The translations under genes were made by a program, and so were the position numbers. Below, piece by piece: positions 54,231 through 62,272 of a stretch of 64,000 nt of DNA. Numbering within the stretch: position 1 is the stretch's first letter; each line of letters begins with the position of its first letter. Source of the DNA: Citrobacter sp. RHB25-C09 (GTDB lineage: Bacteria; Pseudomonadota; Gammaproteobacteria; Enterobacterales; Enterobacteriaceae). The notes beneath the pieces are model-generated. The model had not been told where the DNA came from and searched no databases. It saw only the letters and a list, made by a program, of their open reading frames with translations. The stretch covers positions 2,046,001 to 2,110,000 of the forward strand of contig NZ_CP057483.1 in assembly GCF_013836145.1 (NCBI RefSeq), written 5' to 3'.

Positions 54231-54308
54231 AGATACGACCGCGCAGCACTAACGGCGCGGTATGTTTAATCCAACGAGGACGGGGGTATTCTGTTCGCCA
54301 AAAACAGG

Positions 54309-54650
54309 TTATGGGGCAATAACCCGACCAGTACGGCGATCCAGACAGCGCAGCGTATTGGGTTCCCAGTACGCATTCAGGTTGCTGCTTTTCTCACAAT
54401 TATCGCGATTGTCGAAGGCGGCATCGGCTTTATCCCACTCTTTTTCAGTGCGCGTATTCACTTTTTTACGCAGACTGCGAGTATCATCCCACTGTTCCTT
54501 TTCCATTGCCGCATGCTGGCGGCTTTGGGCGCTATCACCCGACTCAATGACCAGTCTGCTGGTTTCTGCCTGAGCAGAAGCGGTGTACACGACGGCACCA
54601 AGCAGCAGCATTGCCGTCAGGCACAGGCGTTTGCTAAGTGTAATGTTCAT
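54309..54650 (-). CDS. ynfB: YnfB, UPF0482 periplasmic protein
   Basis: 113 aa with a signal peptide cut near 'ASAQAE'. Mature motif 'SGDSAQSRQHAAMEKEQWDD' and 'YWEPNTLRCLDRRTG' match E. coli YnfB. Function unknown. In K-12 speG lies between ynfB and ynfC; here only 78 nt separate them. Confidence 0.93.
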   Translation of the reverse strand: MNITLSKRLCLTAMLLLGAVVYTASAQAETSRLVIESGDSAQSRQHAAMEKEQWDDTRSLRKKVNTRTEKEWDKADAAFDNRDNCEKSSNLNAYWEPNTLRCLDRRTGRVIAP

Positions 54651-54708
54651 GGCAAATTCCTTTCAAAATTGGGGTAAAAAAGCGTCACTGCGCGATAAAT
54701 ATTACACC

Positions 54709-54726
54709 ATTCCCGGGTCCGGGAAT
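54709..54726. repeat. Palindrome in the ynfB-ynfA intergenic region
   Basis: ATTCCCGG-GT-CCGGGAAT, two 8-bp arms around GT. It sits between divergent promoters, so it may be an operator; followed closely by another CCCGG. Confidence 0.55.
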
Positions 54727-54804
54727 ACCCGGCGGAAGGATATGGATAAGATCTGTGCGTTTTGACGTATCATGTCAGATATCGAAAATGACTAACTGAT
54801 TGTT

Positions 54805-55131
54805 ATGATTAAAACCACGCTTCTTTTCTTCGCTACAGCGCTGTGTGAAATTGTTGGCTGCTTTCTTCCGTGGCTATGGTTAAAGCGCGGCGCAACAATT
54901 TGGTTGCTGTTTCCAGCCGCTCTCGCCTTAGCGCTTTTTGTCTGGTTGCTAACGCTACATCCTGCTGCCAGCGGTCGGGTCTATGCGGCTTATGGCGGCG
55001 TTTACGTCTGCACTGCATTGTTATGGCTGCGCGTGGTGGATGGGGTAAAACTTAGTCTCTACGATTGGTCAGGTGCGCTTATTGCGCTGTGTGGAATGCT
55101 TATTATCGTGGCAGGATGGGGGCGGACGTAA
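54805..55131 (+). CDS. ynfA: YnfA, UPF0060 SMR-like small membrane protein
   Basis: 108 aa, four membrane helices; 'ATALCEIVGCFLPWLWLK' and 'GRVYAAYGGVYV' are UPF0060 motifs with the conserved Glu in helix 1. Related to small multidrug resistance proteins; Shigella YnfA has been linked to drug efflux. Divergent from ynfB. Confidence 0.94.
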   Translation: MIKTTLLFFATALCEIVGCFLPWLWLKRGATIWLLFPAALALALFVWLLTLHPAASGRVYAAYGGVYVCTALLWLRVVDGVKLSLYDWSGALIALCGMLIIVAGWGRT

Positions 55132-55171
55132 TAATTTCTTTTTGTGAACAATGGGTGATTTTTTGATCGTC

Positions 55172-55190
55172 ATACTTGTATGGTAGTTAT
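55172..55190. promoter_or_regulatory. Candidate RspR operator upstream of rspB
   Basis: ATACTTGTATGGTAGTTAT. It shares 16 bases (ATACTTGTATGGTAGT) with the site upstream of rspA at 57824-57841, and has ACT ... AGT dyad ends as in GntR-family operators. Placed 47 nt before the rspB ATG. Confidence 0.65.
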
Positions 55191-55236
55191 ATTGTGAATA
55201 AATTTCCTGCATCACTAACGGATGTAAGGATAATTT

Positions 55237-56256
55237 ATGGAAAGTGTAGTCATTCACCAGCCAAATAATTTGGTAATAGAACAACGGGTATTACCCGTTC
55301 TGGCGAACGGGGAAGTCCGGGTTAAAGTTAAAATGGCTGGAATATGTGGCTCTGACAGCCATATATATCGCGGGCATAATCCATTTGCTAAATATCCGCG
55401 AGTGATAGGTCACGAATTTTATGGCGTCATTGATAGCGTTGGCGACGGCGTGGATAACAGCCGTATTGGCGAACGCGTAGCGGTCGATCCCGTTATCAGT
55501 TGTGGTTTGTGTTATCCCTGTTCTATTGGTAAGCCGAATGTTTGCACCACGCTAACCGTATTAGGCGTACATCGTGATGGTGGCTTTAGTGAATATGTCA
55601 CGGTGCCAGCGGCAAACGCTTATTCTATTCCTGATGTAATTAGCGATCGGCATGCGGTAATGATTGAACCCTTTACGATTGCGGCAAATGTCACAGGGCA
55701 GATCCAACCGAAAGAAAATGATATTGCGTTAATCTATGGTGCCGGTCCCATGGGCTTAACTACCGTTCAGGCGCTGAAAGGTGTGTATAACGTTAAAACA
55801 GTGATTGTTGCTGACAGAATAGATGAGCGCCTTGCAATGGCTAAACACTGTGGGGCAGATGTCATTATTAATAATGGCGAGCAATCCCTACCGGACTGGC
55901 TGGAAGTTGAGCAGATCAAACCGACCCTGATTGTGGATGCAGCCTGCCATCCCGCGATACTGGCTGAAGCGACAGAACTTGCCTCGCCGGCGGCGCGTAT
56001 TGTACTCATGGGATTTTCCAGTGAACCCTGTCAAATTACGCAACAGAACATAACCGGAAAGGAACTCACTCTTTATTCGTCCCGACTGAATGCGCATAAA
56101 TTTCCCGTTGTGATTGAGTGGATGAAAAACGGTTTAATCGACCCGGATAAACTGATCACGCATCAATTTGACTATCGTCATATTATCGACGCAATCGAAA
56201 TATTCGAGAACGATCGGCGTAAGTGCTGCAAAGTATTGCTTACCTTTACTGCATAA
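55237..56256 (+). CDS. rspB: RspB, zinc-dependent alcohol/aldonate dehydrogenase
   Basis: 339 aa, medium-chain dehydrogenase. Catalytic Zn ligands C37 (GICGSDSH), H59 and E60 (GHEF); structural Zn cysteines C89, C92, C95 and C103. Rossmann motif 'YGAGPMGLTTVQ' near 170-180. RspB relatives oxidise L-gulonate to D-fructuronate, the proposed first step of the island. It opens the first transcription block. Confidence 0.93.
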   Translation: MESVVIHQPNNLVIEQRVLPVLANGEVRVKVKMAGICGSDSHIYRGHNPFAKYPRVIGHEFYGVIDSVGDGVDNSRIGERVAVDPVISCGLCYPCSIGKPNVCTTLTVLGVHRDGGFSEYVTVPAANAYSIPDVISDRHAVMIEPFTIAANVTGQIQPKENDIALIYGAGPMGLTTVQALKGVYNVKTVIVADRIDERLAMAKHCGADVIINNGEQSLPDWLEVEQIKPTLIVDAACHPAILAEATELASPAARIVLMGFSSEPCQITQQNITGKELTLYSSRLNAHKFPVVIEWMKNGLIDPDKLITHQFDYRHIIDAIEIFENDRRKCCKVLLTFTA

Positions 56257-56331
56257 TTATCATTTAATGCGATGAATACCTGACGCATCGGGTATTTAGT
56301 TGTACGCCTCACTTCTGTAGAGATACTGAAT

Positions 56332-57705
56332 ATGAATACGATTAAACATGACAGAAGCACCCAGGATCTGGTGCGGGCCGCTGTTTCCGGTTGGTTGGGC
56401 ACCGCGCTTGAATTTATGGATTTTCAACTCTATTCCCTCGGTGCGGCATTAGTTTTTCATGAAATATTCTTTCCGGAACAGTCTGCTGCCATGGCGCTCA
56501 TTCTGGCAATGGGAACGTATGGCGCAGGGTATATCGCCAGGATTGTCGGTGCCTTTATTTTTGGCAAGATGGGCGACAGCATTGGGCGTAAAAAAGTATT
56601 GTTTATCACAATAACCATGATGGGGATCTGCACCACATTAATTGGGGTTCTACCTACCTATGCGCAAATTGGTATATTTGCCCCGGTGCTGCTGGTGACA
56701 TTACGCATTATACAGGGATTAGGCGCTGGCGCCGAAATATCCGGTGCCGGAACGATGCTGGCGGAATATGCGCCAAAAGGAAAGCGCGGCATTATTTCAT
56801 CTCTGGTGGCAATGGGGACTAACTGTGGCACTCTCAGCGCTACGGCGATTTGGGCGGTGATGTTCTTTGCCCTCGACCGCGAGGAGTTACTGGCATGGGG
56901 GTGGCGAATCCCATTCCTGGCAAGCGTGGTCGTGATGATTTTTGCAATCTGGCTGCGAATGAACCTCAAAGAGAGCCCGGTGTTTGAACAGGTTAACGAA
57001 GGTGATGCGCCGGAATTACAAAACGCAGCGGATGTTTCTCTGGGAGCAATGTTTCGCAGTAAATCCTTCTGGCTGGCAACAGGATTACGCTTTGGTCAGG
57101 CAGGTAACTCTGGGCTGATCCAGACCTTCCTTGCCGGCTATCTGGTGCAAACCCTGCTATTCAATAAGTCCATCCCCACAGATGCGCTGATGATCAGTTC
57201 CGTCATCGGTTTTATTACCATTCCACTTCTTGGTTGGTTGTCCGATAGGTATGGCCGCCGTTTACCTTATATCCTGCTGAACATTTCGGCCATTATTTTG
57301 GCCTGGCCGATGCTGTCGATCATCGTGGATAAATCCTACAGCCCTGGCATCATCATGACGGCGCTGATCGTCATCCATAACTTCGCAGTGCTTGGTCTGT
57401 TCGCGCTGGAAAACATTACTATGGCGGAAATCTTTGGCTCGCGAAACCACTTTACCCGCATGGCCATCGCCAAAGAAGCAGGGGGGTTGGTTGCCGTTGG
57501 TTTTGGTCCTGTGCTGGCGGGGATCTTCTGTAACATGACCGGCAGTTGGCTGCCAATTCTGCTGATGATCATTGCTTACTCGCTTATAGGTCTCATTTCA
57601 GCATTGTTGATGCCTGAAGTCTGCGACCGTGATTTGCGGCTTCCTGAAGACGCGGCGGAAGTCCGCTCCGAAAGGCAGCAAGCACCGGTTACGAACCACA
57701 TCTAA
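56332..57705 (+). CDS. ydfJ: YdfJ-like MHS-family MFS transporter
   Basis: 457 aa, twelve membrane helices, metabolite:H+ symporter (MHS) family. 'GWLGTALEFMDFQLYSL' in helix 1 and 'RLIQGLGAGAEISGA'-type motif (here RIIQGLGAGAEISGA), 'GKMGDSIGRKK' in loop 2-3. Intact here, whereas K-12 ydfJ is broken at the Qin prophage. Its neighbours suggest uptake of a sugar acid, probably the RspB substrate. Confidence 0.85.
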   Translation: MNTIKHDRSTQDLVRAAVSGWLGTALEFMDFQLYSLGAALVFHEIFFPEQSAAMALILAMGTYGAGYIARIVGAFIFGKMGDSIGRKKVLFITITMMGICTTLIGVLPTYAQIGIFAPVLLVTLRIIQGLGAGAEISGAGTMLAEYAPKGKRGIISSLVAMGTNCGTLSATAIWAVMFFALDREELLAWGWRIPFLASVVVMIFAIWLRMNLKESPVFEQVNEGDAPELQNAADVSLGAMFRSKSFWLATGLRFGQAGNSGLIQTFLAGYLVQTLLFNKSIPTDALMISSVIGFITIPLLGWLSDRYGRRLPYILLNISAIILAWPMLSIIVDKSYSPGIIMTALIVIHNFAVLGLFALENITMAEIFGSRNHFTRMAIAKEAGGLVAVGFGPVLAGIFCNMTGSWLPILLMIIAYSLIGLISALLMPEVCDRDLRLPEDAAEVRSERQQAPVTNHI

Positions 57706-57823
57706 TCCCTTTTAAATCAAGCGATTCCTGCTATCAGCGATCGTCTGTTACCTGGTATTTGAAGAAAAATGTCCAGCCGGACGCGAGACTATTTTGTGAT
57801 CGGGCTGGAATATTAAGTGATTT

Positions 57824-57841
57824 ATACTTGTATGGTAGTAT
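57824..57841. promoter_or_regulatory. Candidate RspR operator upstream of rspA
   Basis: ATACTTGTATGGTAGTAT, an 18-bp imperfect palindrome (ATACT ... AGTAT), 50 nt before the rspA ATG. Same core as the site at 55172. Confidence 0.7.
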
Positions 57842-57890
57842 GTGAATTGCGTAAATTCTTAATCACTCCACACAGAGGTAAGGAAAAAAA

Positions 57891-59105
57891 ATGAAGATTG
57901 TAGGTGCTGAGGTTTTTGTCACCTGTCCGGGTCGTAATTTTGTGACCTTAAAAATTACAACGGAGGATGGCCTCACCGGTCTGGGTGACGCAACGCTTAA
58001 TGGACGAGAACTGTCCGTCGCGTCTTACCTGAAAGACCATCTCTGTCCGCAACTGATTGGTCGCGATGCACATCGCATCGAAGATATCTGGCAATTCTTT
58101 TATAAAGGCGCTTACTGGCGACGTGGCCCGGTGACCATGTCTGCGATTTCCGCTGTCGATATGGCACTTTGGGATATTAAAGCGAAAGCGGCAAATATGC
58201 CGTTGTATCAACTGCTGGGTGGTGCCTCCCGTGAAGGTGTGATGGTTTATTGCCACACAACCGGTCATACCCTTGATGATGTGCTGGAAGATTATGCGCG
58301 TCATAAAGAGATGGGTTTCAAAGCGATCCGCGTTCAATGCGGTGTGCCTGGCATGAAGACCACTTATGGCATGGCCAAAGGTAAAGGTCTGGCCTATGAG
58401 CCAGCCACGAAAGGGCAATGGCCAGAAGAGCAACTCTGGTCGACGGAAAAATATCTCGACTTCACGCCGAAACTGTTTGCAGCCGTGCGCGATAAGTTTG
58501 GTTTCGATGAGCATCTGTTGCATGACATGCACCACCGCCTGACGCCAATTGAAGCGGCGCGCTTTGGCAAAAGCATTGAAGACTACCGCTTGTTCTGGAT
58601 GGAAGATCCAACGCCTGCCGAAAACCAGGAGTGCTTCCGTCTCATTCGTCAGCACACCGTAACGCCAATCGCTGTGGGTGAAGTCTTTAACAGTATCTGG
58701 GATTGCAAGCAGCTGATCGAAGAGCAGTTAATTGACTATATCCGTACCACCATTACGCACGCGGGTGGGATTACCGGCATGCGCCGCATCGCGGATTTCG
58801 CCTCGCTGTATCAGGTCCGCACCGGGTCTCATGGTCCATCCGATCTCTCTCCAGTGTGCATGGCCGCCGCACTGCATTTTGATCTGTGGGTACCGAATTT
58901 TGGCGTGCAGGAATATATGGGCTACTCCGAGCAAATGCTGGAAGTCTTCCCGCACAACTGGACCTTTGATAACGGCTATATGCATCCGGGCGACAAGCCA
59001 GGGCTTGGTATTGAGTTCGATGAAAAACTGGCGGCGAAATACCCCTACGACCCCGCTTATCTACCGGTAGCTCGCCTGGAAGACGGCACGCTATGGAACT
59101 GGTAA
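57891..59105 (+). CDS. rspA: RspA, D-mannonate dehydratase-family enolase superfamily protein
   Basis: 404 aa. Metal ligands and catalytic residues of ManD-type enzymes are all present: R147, Y159, D212, H214 (HDMHH), E238 (MEDPTPAE), E264 (VGEVFN), R285, H314, D318 and E341. Dehydrates D-mannonate to 2-keto-3-deoxygluconate in low-efficiency family members; originally named for lowering starvation signalling by homoserine lactone. First gene of the second block. Confidence 0.94.
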   Translation: MKIVGAEVFVTCPGRNFVTLKITTEDGLTGLGDATLNGRELSVASYLKDHLCPQLIGRDAHRIEDIWQFFYKGAYWRRGPVTMSAISAVDMALWDIKAKAANMPLYQLLGGASREGVMVYCHTTGHTLDDVLEDYARHKEMGFKAIRVQCGVPGMKTTYGMAKGKGLAYEPATKGQWPEEQLWSTEKYLDFTPKLFAAVRDKFGFDEHLLHDMHHRLTPIEAARFGKSIEDYRLFWMEDPTPAENQECFRLIRQHTVTPIAVGEVFNSIWDCKQLIEEQLIDYIRTTITHAGGITGMRRIADFASLYQVRTGSHGPSDLSPVCMAAALHFDLWVPNFGVQEYMGYSEQMLEVFPHNWTFDNGYMHPGDKPGLGIEFDEKLAAKYPYDPAYLPVARLEDGTLWNW

Positions 59106-59136
59106 TCACGCTTCACGACTAACTCTGGAGAAAAAC

Positions 59137-60543
59137 ATGGACTTCATTAACGATCGATTCATGATCGACAATGAAGTCGGTGTTCGGCTTTATCAAGAAG
59201 TCGCAAAAGATCTGCCGATCATCGATTATCACTGTCATCTTGACGCAAAGGATATCTACGAAAACCGCGCCTTTGCGGATATTACCCAGCTTTGGCTGGC
59301 TGGCGATCATTACAAATGGCGGGCGATGCGCGCCAACGGCATTGATGAACGCCTGATTACGGGCGATGCCAGTCCTGAAGCAAAATTTCAGGCATGGGCC
59401 GAAACCGTCGAGGCCGCGTTTGGCAACCCGCTGTATCACTGGACGCACCTGGAATTAAGCCACTATTTCGGCTACCGGCAGACCCTCGATAGCCGCAACT
59501 GGCGAGAGGTGATGGAGTACTGCAATCGCCTCATTCGCCAGCCGGATTTTACGCCGCGTCGTCTTATGGAGCGTTCTGGTGTGGAGGTGATCTGCACGAC
59601 CGATGCGCCGCTCGATTCGCTGGAATATCATCGCCTGCTACAACAGGACACCTCATTCGCCATTAAGGTACTACCGACATTTCGTTCCGATGATGTCTTC
59701 AATGAAAACGCGGCTGAGTTCGCGCTGTTTACTGCAAAGCTTGGCCAGTTAACCGATCTGGACATCGACTCATTCGACCAGTTCTCAGCCGCTCTCGGTA
59801 AACGCATCGCCTGGTTCCACGAAGTGGGGTGCCGAATTTCCGATCACGGGCCAGTGAGTATTGAGTACCAGACCGCCGATCCCGACCTCGTGAACCAACT
59901 CTTTATGCGTAAGGCTTCCGGGCAGACGCTAACAAAAGAAGAAGAACGGCAACTGAGCAGCGCGATTTTTGTGATGCTGGCTGGACACTACAAATCGCTG
60001 GGCTGGGCTATGCAGATCCACTTCGGGGCAATTCGTAATAACAACAGTCGAATGCAGCAACAGTTGGGGATAAATACCGGATTTGACTCCATTAACGATC
60101 AGTCGCATCTGGCGGCGTCCCTTAATGCACTTCTGGATGCCATGGCGAAGAAAAATGCGCTGCCTAAAACCATCCTTTATAACCTGAACGCTATTTATAA
60201 CGATGTCGTGGCGACCACTATCGCCAATTTCCAGAGTGCCGATCTGGGTGTGAAGTCCCCAATGCAATTTGGCTCCGGGTGGTGGTTCAACGACACCCGA
60301 CGGGGCATGGAAAATCAACTGAATAGTCTCGCTGACCAGGGATTGCTGATGCATTTCGTGGGCATGTTAACGGATTCGCGCAGTTTTGTTTCTTATACCC
60401 GCCATGATTATTTCCGCAGAATCCTCTGCAACCTCATTGGTGGATGGGTTGAGAAAGGTGAAGTACCCGACAATAAAGAAATTCTGACGCGGATGATCAG
60501 AAACATTTGTCACGATAACGCTAATAACTATTTTAAATTCTAA
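59137..60543 (+). CDS. uxaC: Glucuronate/uronate isomerase (UxaC paralogue)
   Basis: 468 aa (E. coli UxaC 470). Amidohydrolase-like fold with the metal motif H32-C-H34 ('IIDYHCHLDA'), 'DAPLDSLEYH', 'RSDDVF' and 'MQIHFGAIRNNNSR'. Interconverts D-glucuronate and D-fructuronate or galacturonate and tagaturonate. Since uxaC usually lies with uxaA elsewhere, this is probably a second copy dedicated to the island. 31 nt after rspA. Confidence 0.93.
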   Translation: MDFINDRFMIDNEVGVRLYQEVAKDLPIIDYHCHLDAKDIYENRAFADITQLWLAGDHYKWRAMRANGIDERLITGDASPEAKFQAWAETVEAAFGNPLYHWTHLELSHYFGYRQTLDSRNWREVMEYCNRLIRQPDFTPRRLMERSGVEVICTTDAPLDSLEYHRLLQQDTSFAIKVLPTFRSDDVFNENAAEFALFTAKLGQLTDLDIDSFDQFSAALGKRIAWFHEVGCRISDHGPVSIEYQTADPDLVNQLFMRKASGQTLTKEEERQLSSAIFVMLAGHYKSLGWAMQIHFGAIRNNNSRMQQQLGINTGFDSINDQSHLAASLNALLDAMAKKNALPKTILYNLNAIYNDVVATTIANFQSADLGVKSPMQFGSGWWFNDTRRGMENQLNSLADQGLLMHFVGMLTDSRSFVSYTRHDYFRRILCNLIGGWVEKGEVPDNKEILTRMIRNICHDNANNYFKF

Positions 60544-60565
60544 TACTCTCTGGTGAGGATAGAAC

Positions 60566-62110
60566 ATGACTCGTACCAATAGAAAAATAACAATTCCGGT
60601 CAGCATCGGTTACGGTCTGACGGATATTATGGGGGGAGGCGCCTTTACGGTCATCGGCGCCTGGCTGCTGTTCTTCTATACCACTTTCGTCGGTTTATCA
60701 CCGGTAGAAGCAGCATCTATCGTGGCGATTGCGCGCATCGTCGATGCCATCGTGAGCCTGTTTATGGGCTCGTTTACCGATCATTTTTATAAGAATGCTT
60801 TGGGGAAAAAGTTCGGCAGACGCCGTTTCTTTTTGCTGATCGGCGCGCCATTAATGCTGGTGTATATCCTGCTGTGGGTGACCGGAATGAGTTTCTGGTT
60901 CTACCTTGCCGTATACCTGGCTTTTGAAATTATAGCCGCCATGGTGTTAATCCCATGGGAAACCTTGCCGTCAGAAATGACCAAAGACTTTAATTCACGG
61001 ACGAAATTGTCAACCTGCCGAATGTTTCTTTCTGCGTCCGGTACATTTCTGGCAACCTTTATTCCGGGCTTGCTGATCGGATATTTCGGTGAACAGGATC
61101 CTAACGCCTATTTCATTAACGGTGTGGTATTCGCAGTGATGTTCATGATTTGTGTATTCATCTCCTGGAAAGTGACCTGGGAGCGTGAACTCACGCCGGA
61201 TATGTTGCAGGAACTTGAACGCAGCAGTCAGCCGACAACCTTCGCAGAAAAAGTCGCGAAGGTGGGGGGCTTGTTTAAAGATTATGCCTCTACGCTGAAA
61301 GTTCGTGCTTTCCGTAAACATCTCGCCATTTATCTCTTCTCTTTTACGGCGAAGGATGTATATAACACCGTCTTTGTCTTCTTCTGCGTCTATTGCCTGA
61401 ATGTATCGTCGTCACTGGCGGGGACGTTACTGTCGATGAGTATTGTAGGGCTGCCGGTGACCTTACTGGCTGGGGTTGCGATCATCAAATACGGTCCATC
61501 GCGTCTCTATATTTTTGCCTACACCGTCATGATGCTGTGTCTGGCCGGGCTGTTTATGGTTTATCAGTTCCCGGGTGAGAACAAGGTAACGCTGTTAGTG
61601 ATTCTGGCGGCGGTGTATCAGGTAGGCCGCTGTGTGCTCGAATTTACGCCATGGAACGTTTTCCCGTTTATTCCGGATATCGATGAAATGATTACCCGCC
61701 AGCGTCGCGAAGGACTGTTTGCTGCGGTAATGACTTTTTCAAGGAAAACCACGGTGGCTATCGCGACCTTTATTGTCGGTCTTATGCTGCAGAGCGGCGG
61801 ATTTGTTAAAGGCAGCCAGGTACAACCGGAAGAAGCTATTAATACCATCGCGACATTGTTGTTTGTCGGTACCGCCGGGTTATTAATTCTGGCGCTGTGG
61901 CAAGCGTTGACGTTCCATCTGAATAAACGCACGCACAAGATCTTTGTTGATGAAGTGGAGCGTTTAAAAGCCCACGGTGCGAAAGAAGACGTCGAGCCGG
62001 AAACGCGGCATATCGTGGAAGACCTGACAGGCTATCGTTATGACACGCTGTGGTGTGAAACATCTGCACCGACCGCAAAACCCGCCAAATCAGCCACTAC
62101 GCTGAGCTAA
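60566..62110 (+). CDS. GPH-family (MelB/UidB-type) sugar or uronide symporter
   Basis: 514 aa, about twelve membrane helices. 'GYGLTDIMGGGAFTVIGAWLL' (in parts) and 'ARIVDAIVSLFMGSFTDH', with Asp residues that fit the cation site of MelB-like carriers. The C-terminal soluble tail is about 60 residues, longer than in UidB. Probably imports a glycoside or uronide (oligogalacturonide carriers of plant-associated enterobacteria are a similar type). Substrate unknown. 22 nt after the isomerase gene. Confidence 0.85.
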   Translation: MTRTNRKITIPVSIGYGLTDIMGGGAFTVIGAWLLFFYTTFVGLSPVEAASIVAIARIVDAIVSLFMGSFTDHFYKNALGKKFGRRRFFLLIGAPLMLVYILLWVTGMSFWFYLAVYLAFEIIAAMVLIPWETLPSEMTKDFNSRTKLSTCRMFLSASGTFLATFIPGLLIGYFGEQDPNAYFINGVVFAVMFMICVFISWKVTWERELTPDMLQELERSSQPTTFAEKVAKVGGLFKDYASTLKVRAFRKHLAIYLFSFTAKDVYNTVFVFFCVYCLNVSSSLAGTLLSMSIVGLPVTLLAGVAIIKYGPSRLYIFAYTVMMLCLAGLFMVYQFPGENKVTLLVILAAVYQVGRCVLEFTPWNVFPFIPDIDEMITRQRREGLFAAVMTFSRKTTVAIATFIVGLMLQSGGFVKGSQVQPEEAINTIATLLFVGTAGLLILALWQALTFHLNKRTHKIFVDEVERLKAHGAKEDVEPETRHIVEDLTGYRYDTLWCETSAPTAKPAKSATTLS

Positions 62111-62118
62111 CGTGGAGG

Positions 62119-62154
62119 CAGCCCTGAGCATAGAATTTCTATTTGTCAGGGCTG
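62119..62154 (+). terminator. Hairpin after the GPH transporter gene
   Basis: CAGCCCTGA ... TCAGGGCTG, a 9-bp outer stem around an inner ATAGAA-TTTCTAT pair. No T run, so it may be partial. Confidence 0.5.
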
Positions 62155-62169
62155 TCACATAACTTTTAA

Positions 62170-62188
62170 ATGATGTTATACCAATTAG
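62170..62188 (-). promoter_or_regulatory. Possible UxuR/ExuR-like operator before ydfI
   Basis: Minus strand CTAATTGGTATAACATCA. The left half matches the hexuronate operator pattern AATTGGTATACCAATT; the right half is degenerate. It lies 85 nt before ydfI. Confidence 0.4.
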
Positions 62189-62272
62189 AAAAAGATTAAT
62201 TCAAATCAAAACTTACAACCACACGGGCGTTATTCTGAGACGGTCCTGATTTCATAAAAAGTAGGTCATACA

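Noticed and set aside
57948..58655. 235-codon minus ORF opposite rspA
   Set aside because: Shadow frame; rspA has all catalytic residues on the plus strand.
62195..62225. Sequence resembling a second Ter site (CTTACAACC) before ydfI
   Set aside because: Its reverse complement GGTTGTAAG lacks the required GTTGTAACTAA core; only tus has a real Ter site here.
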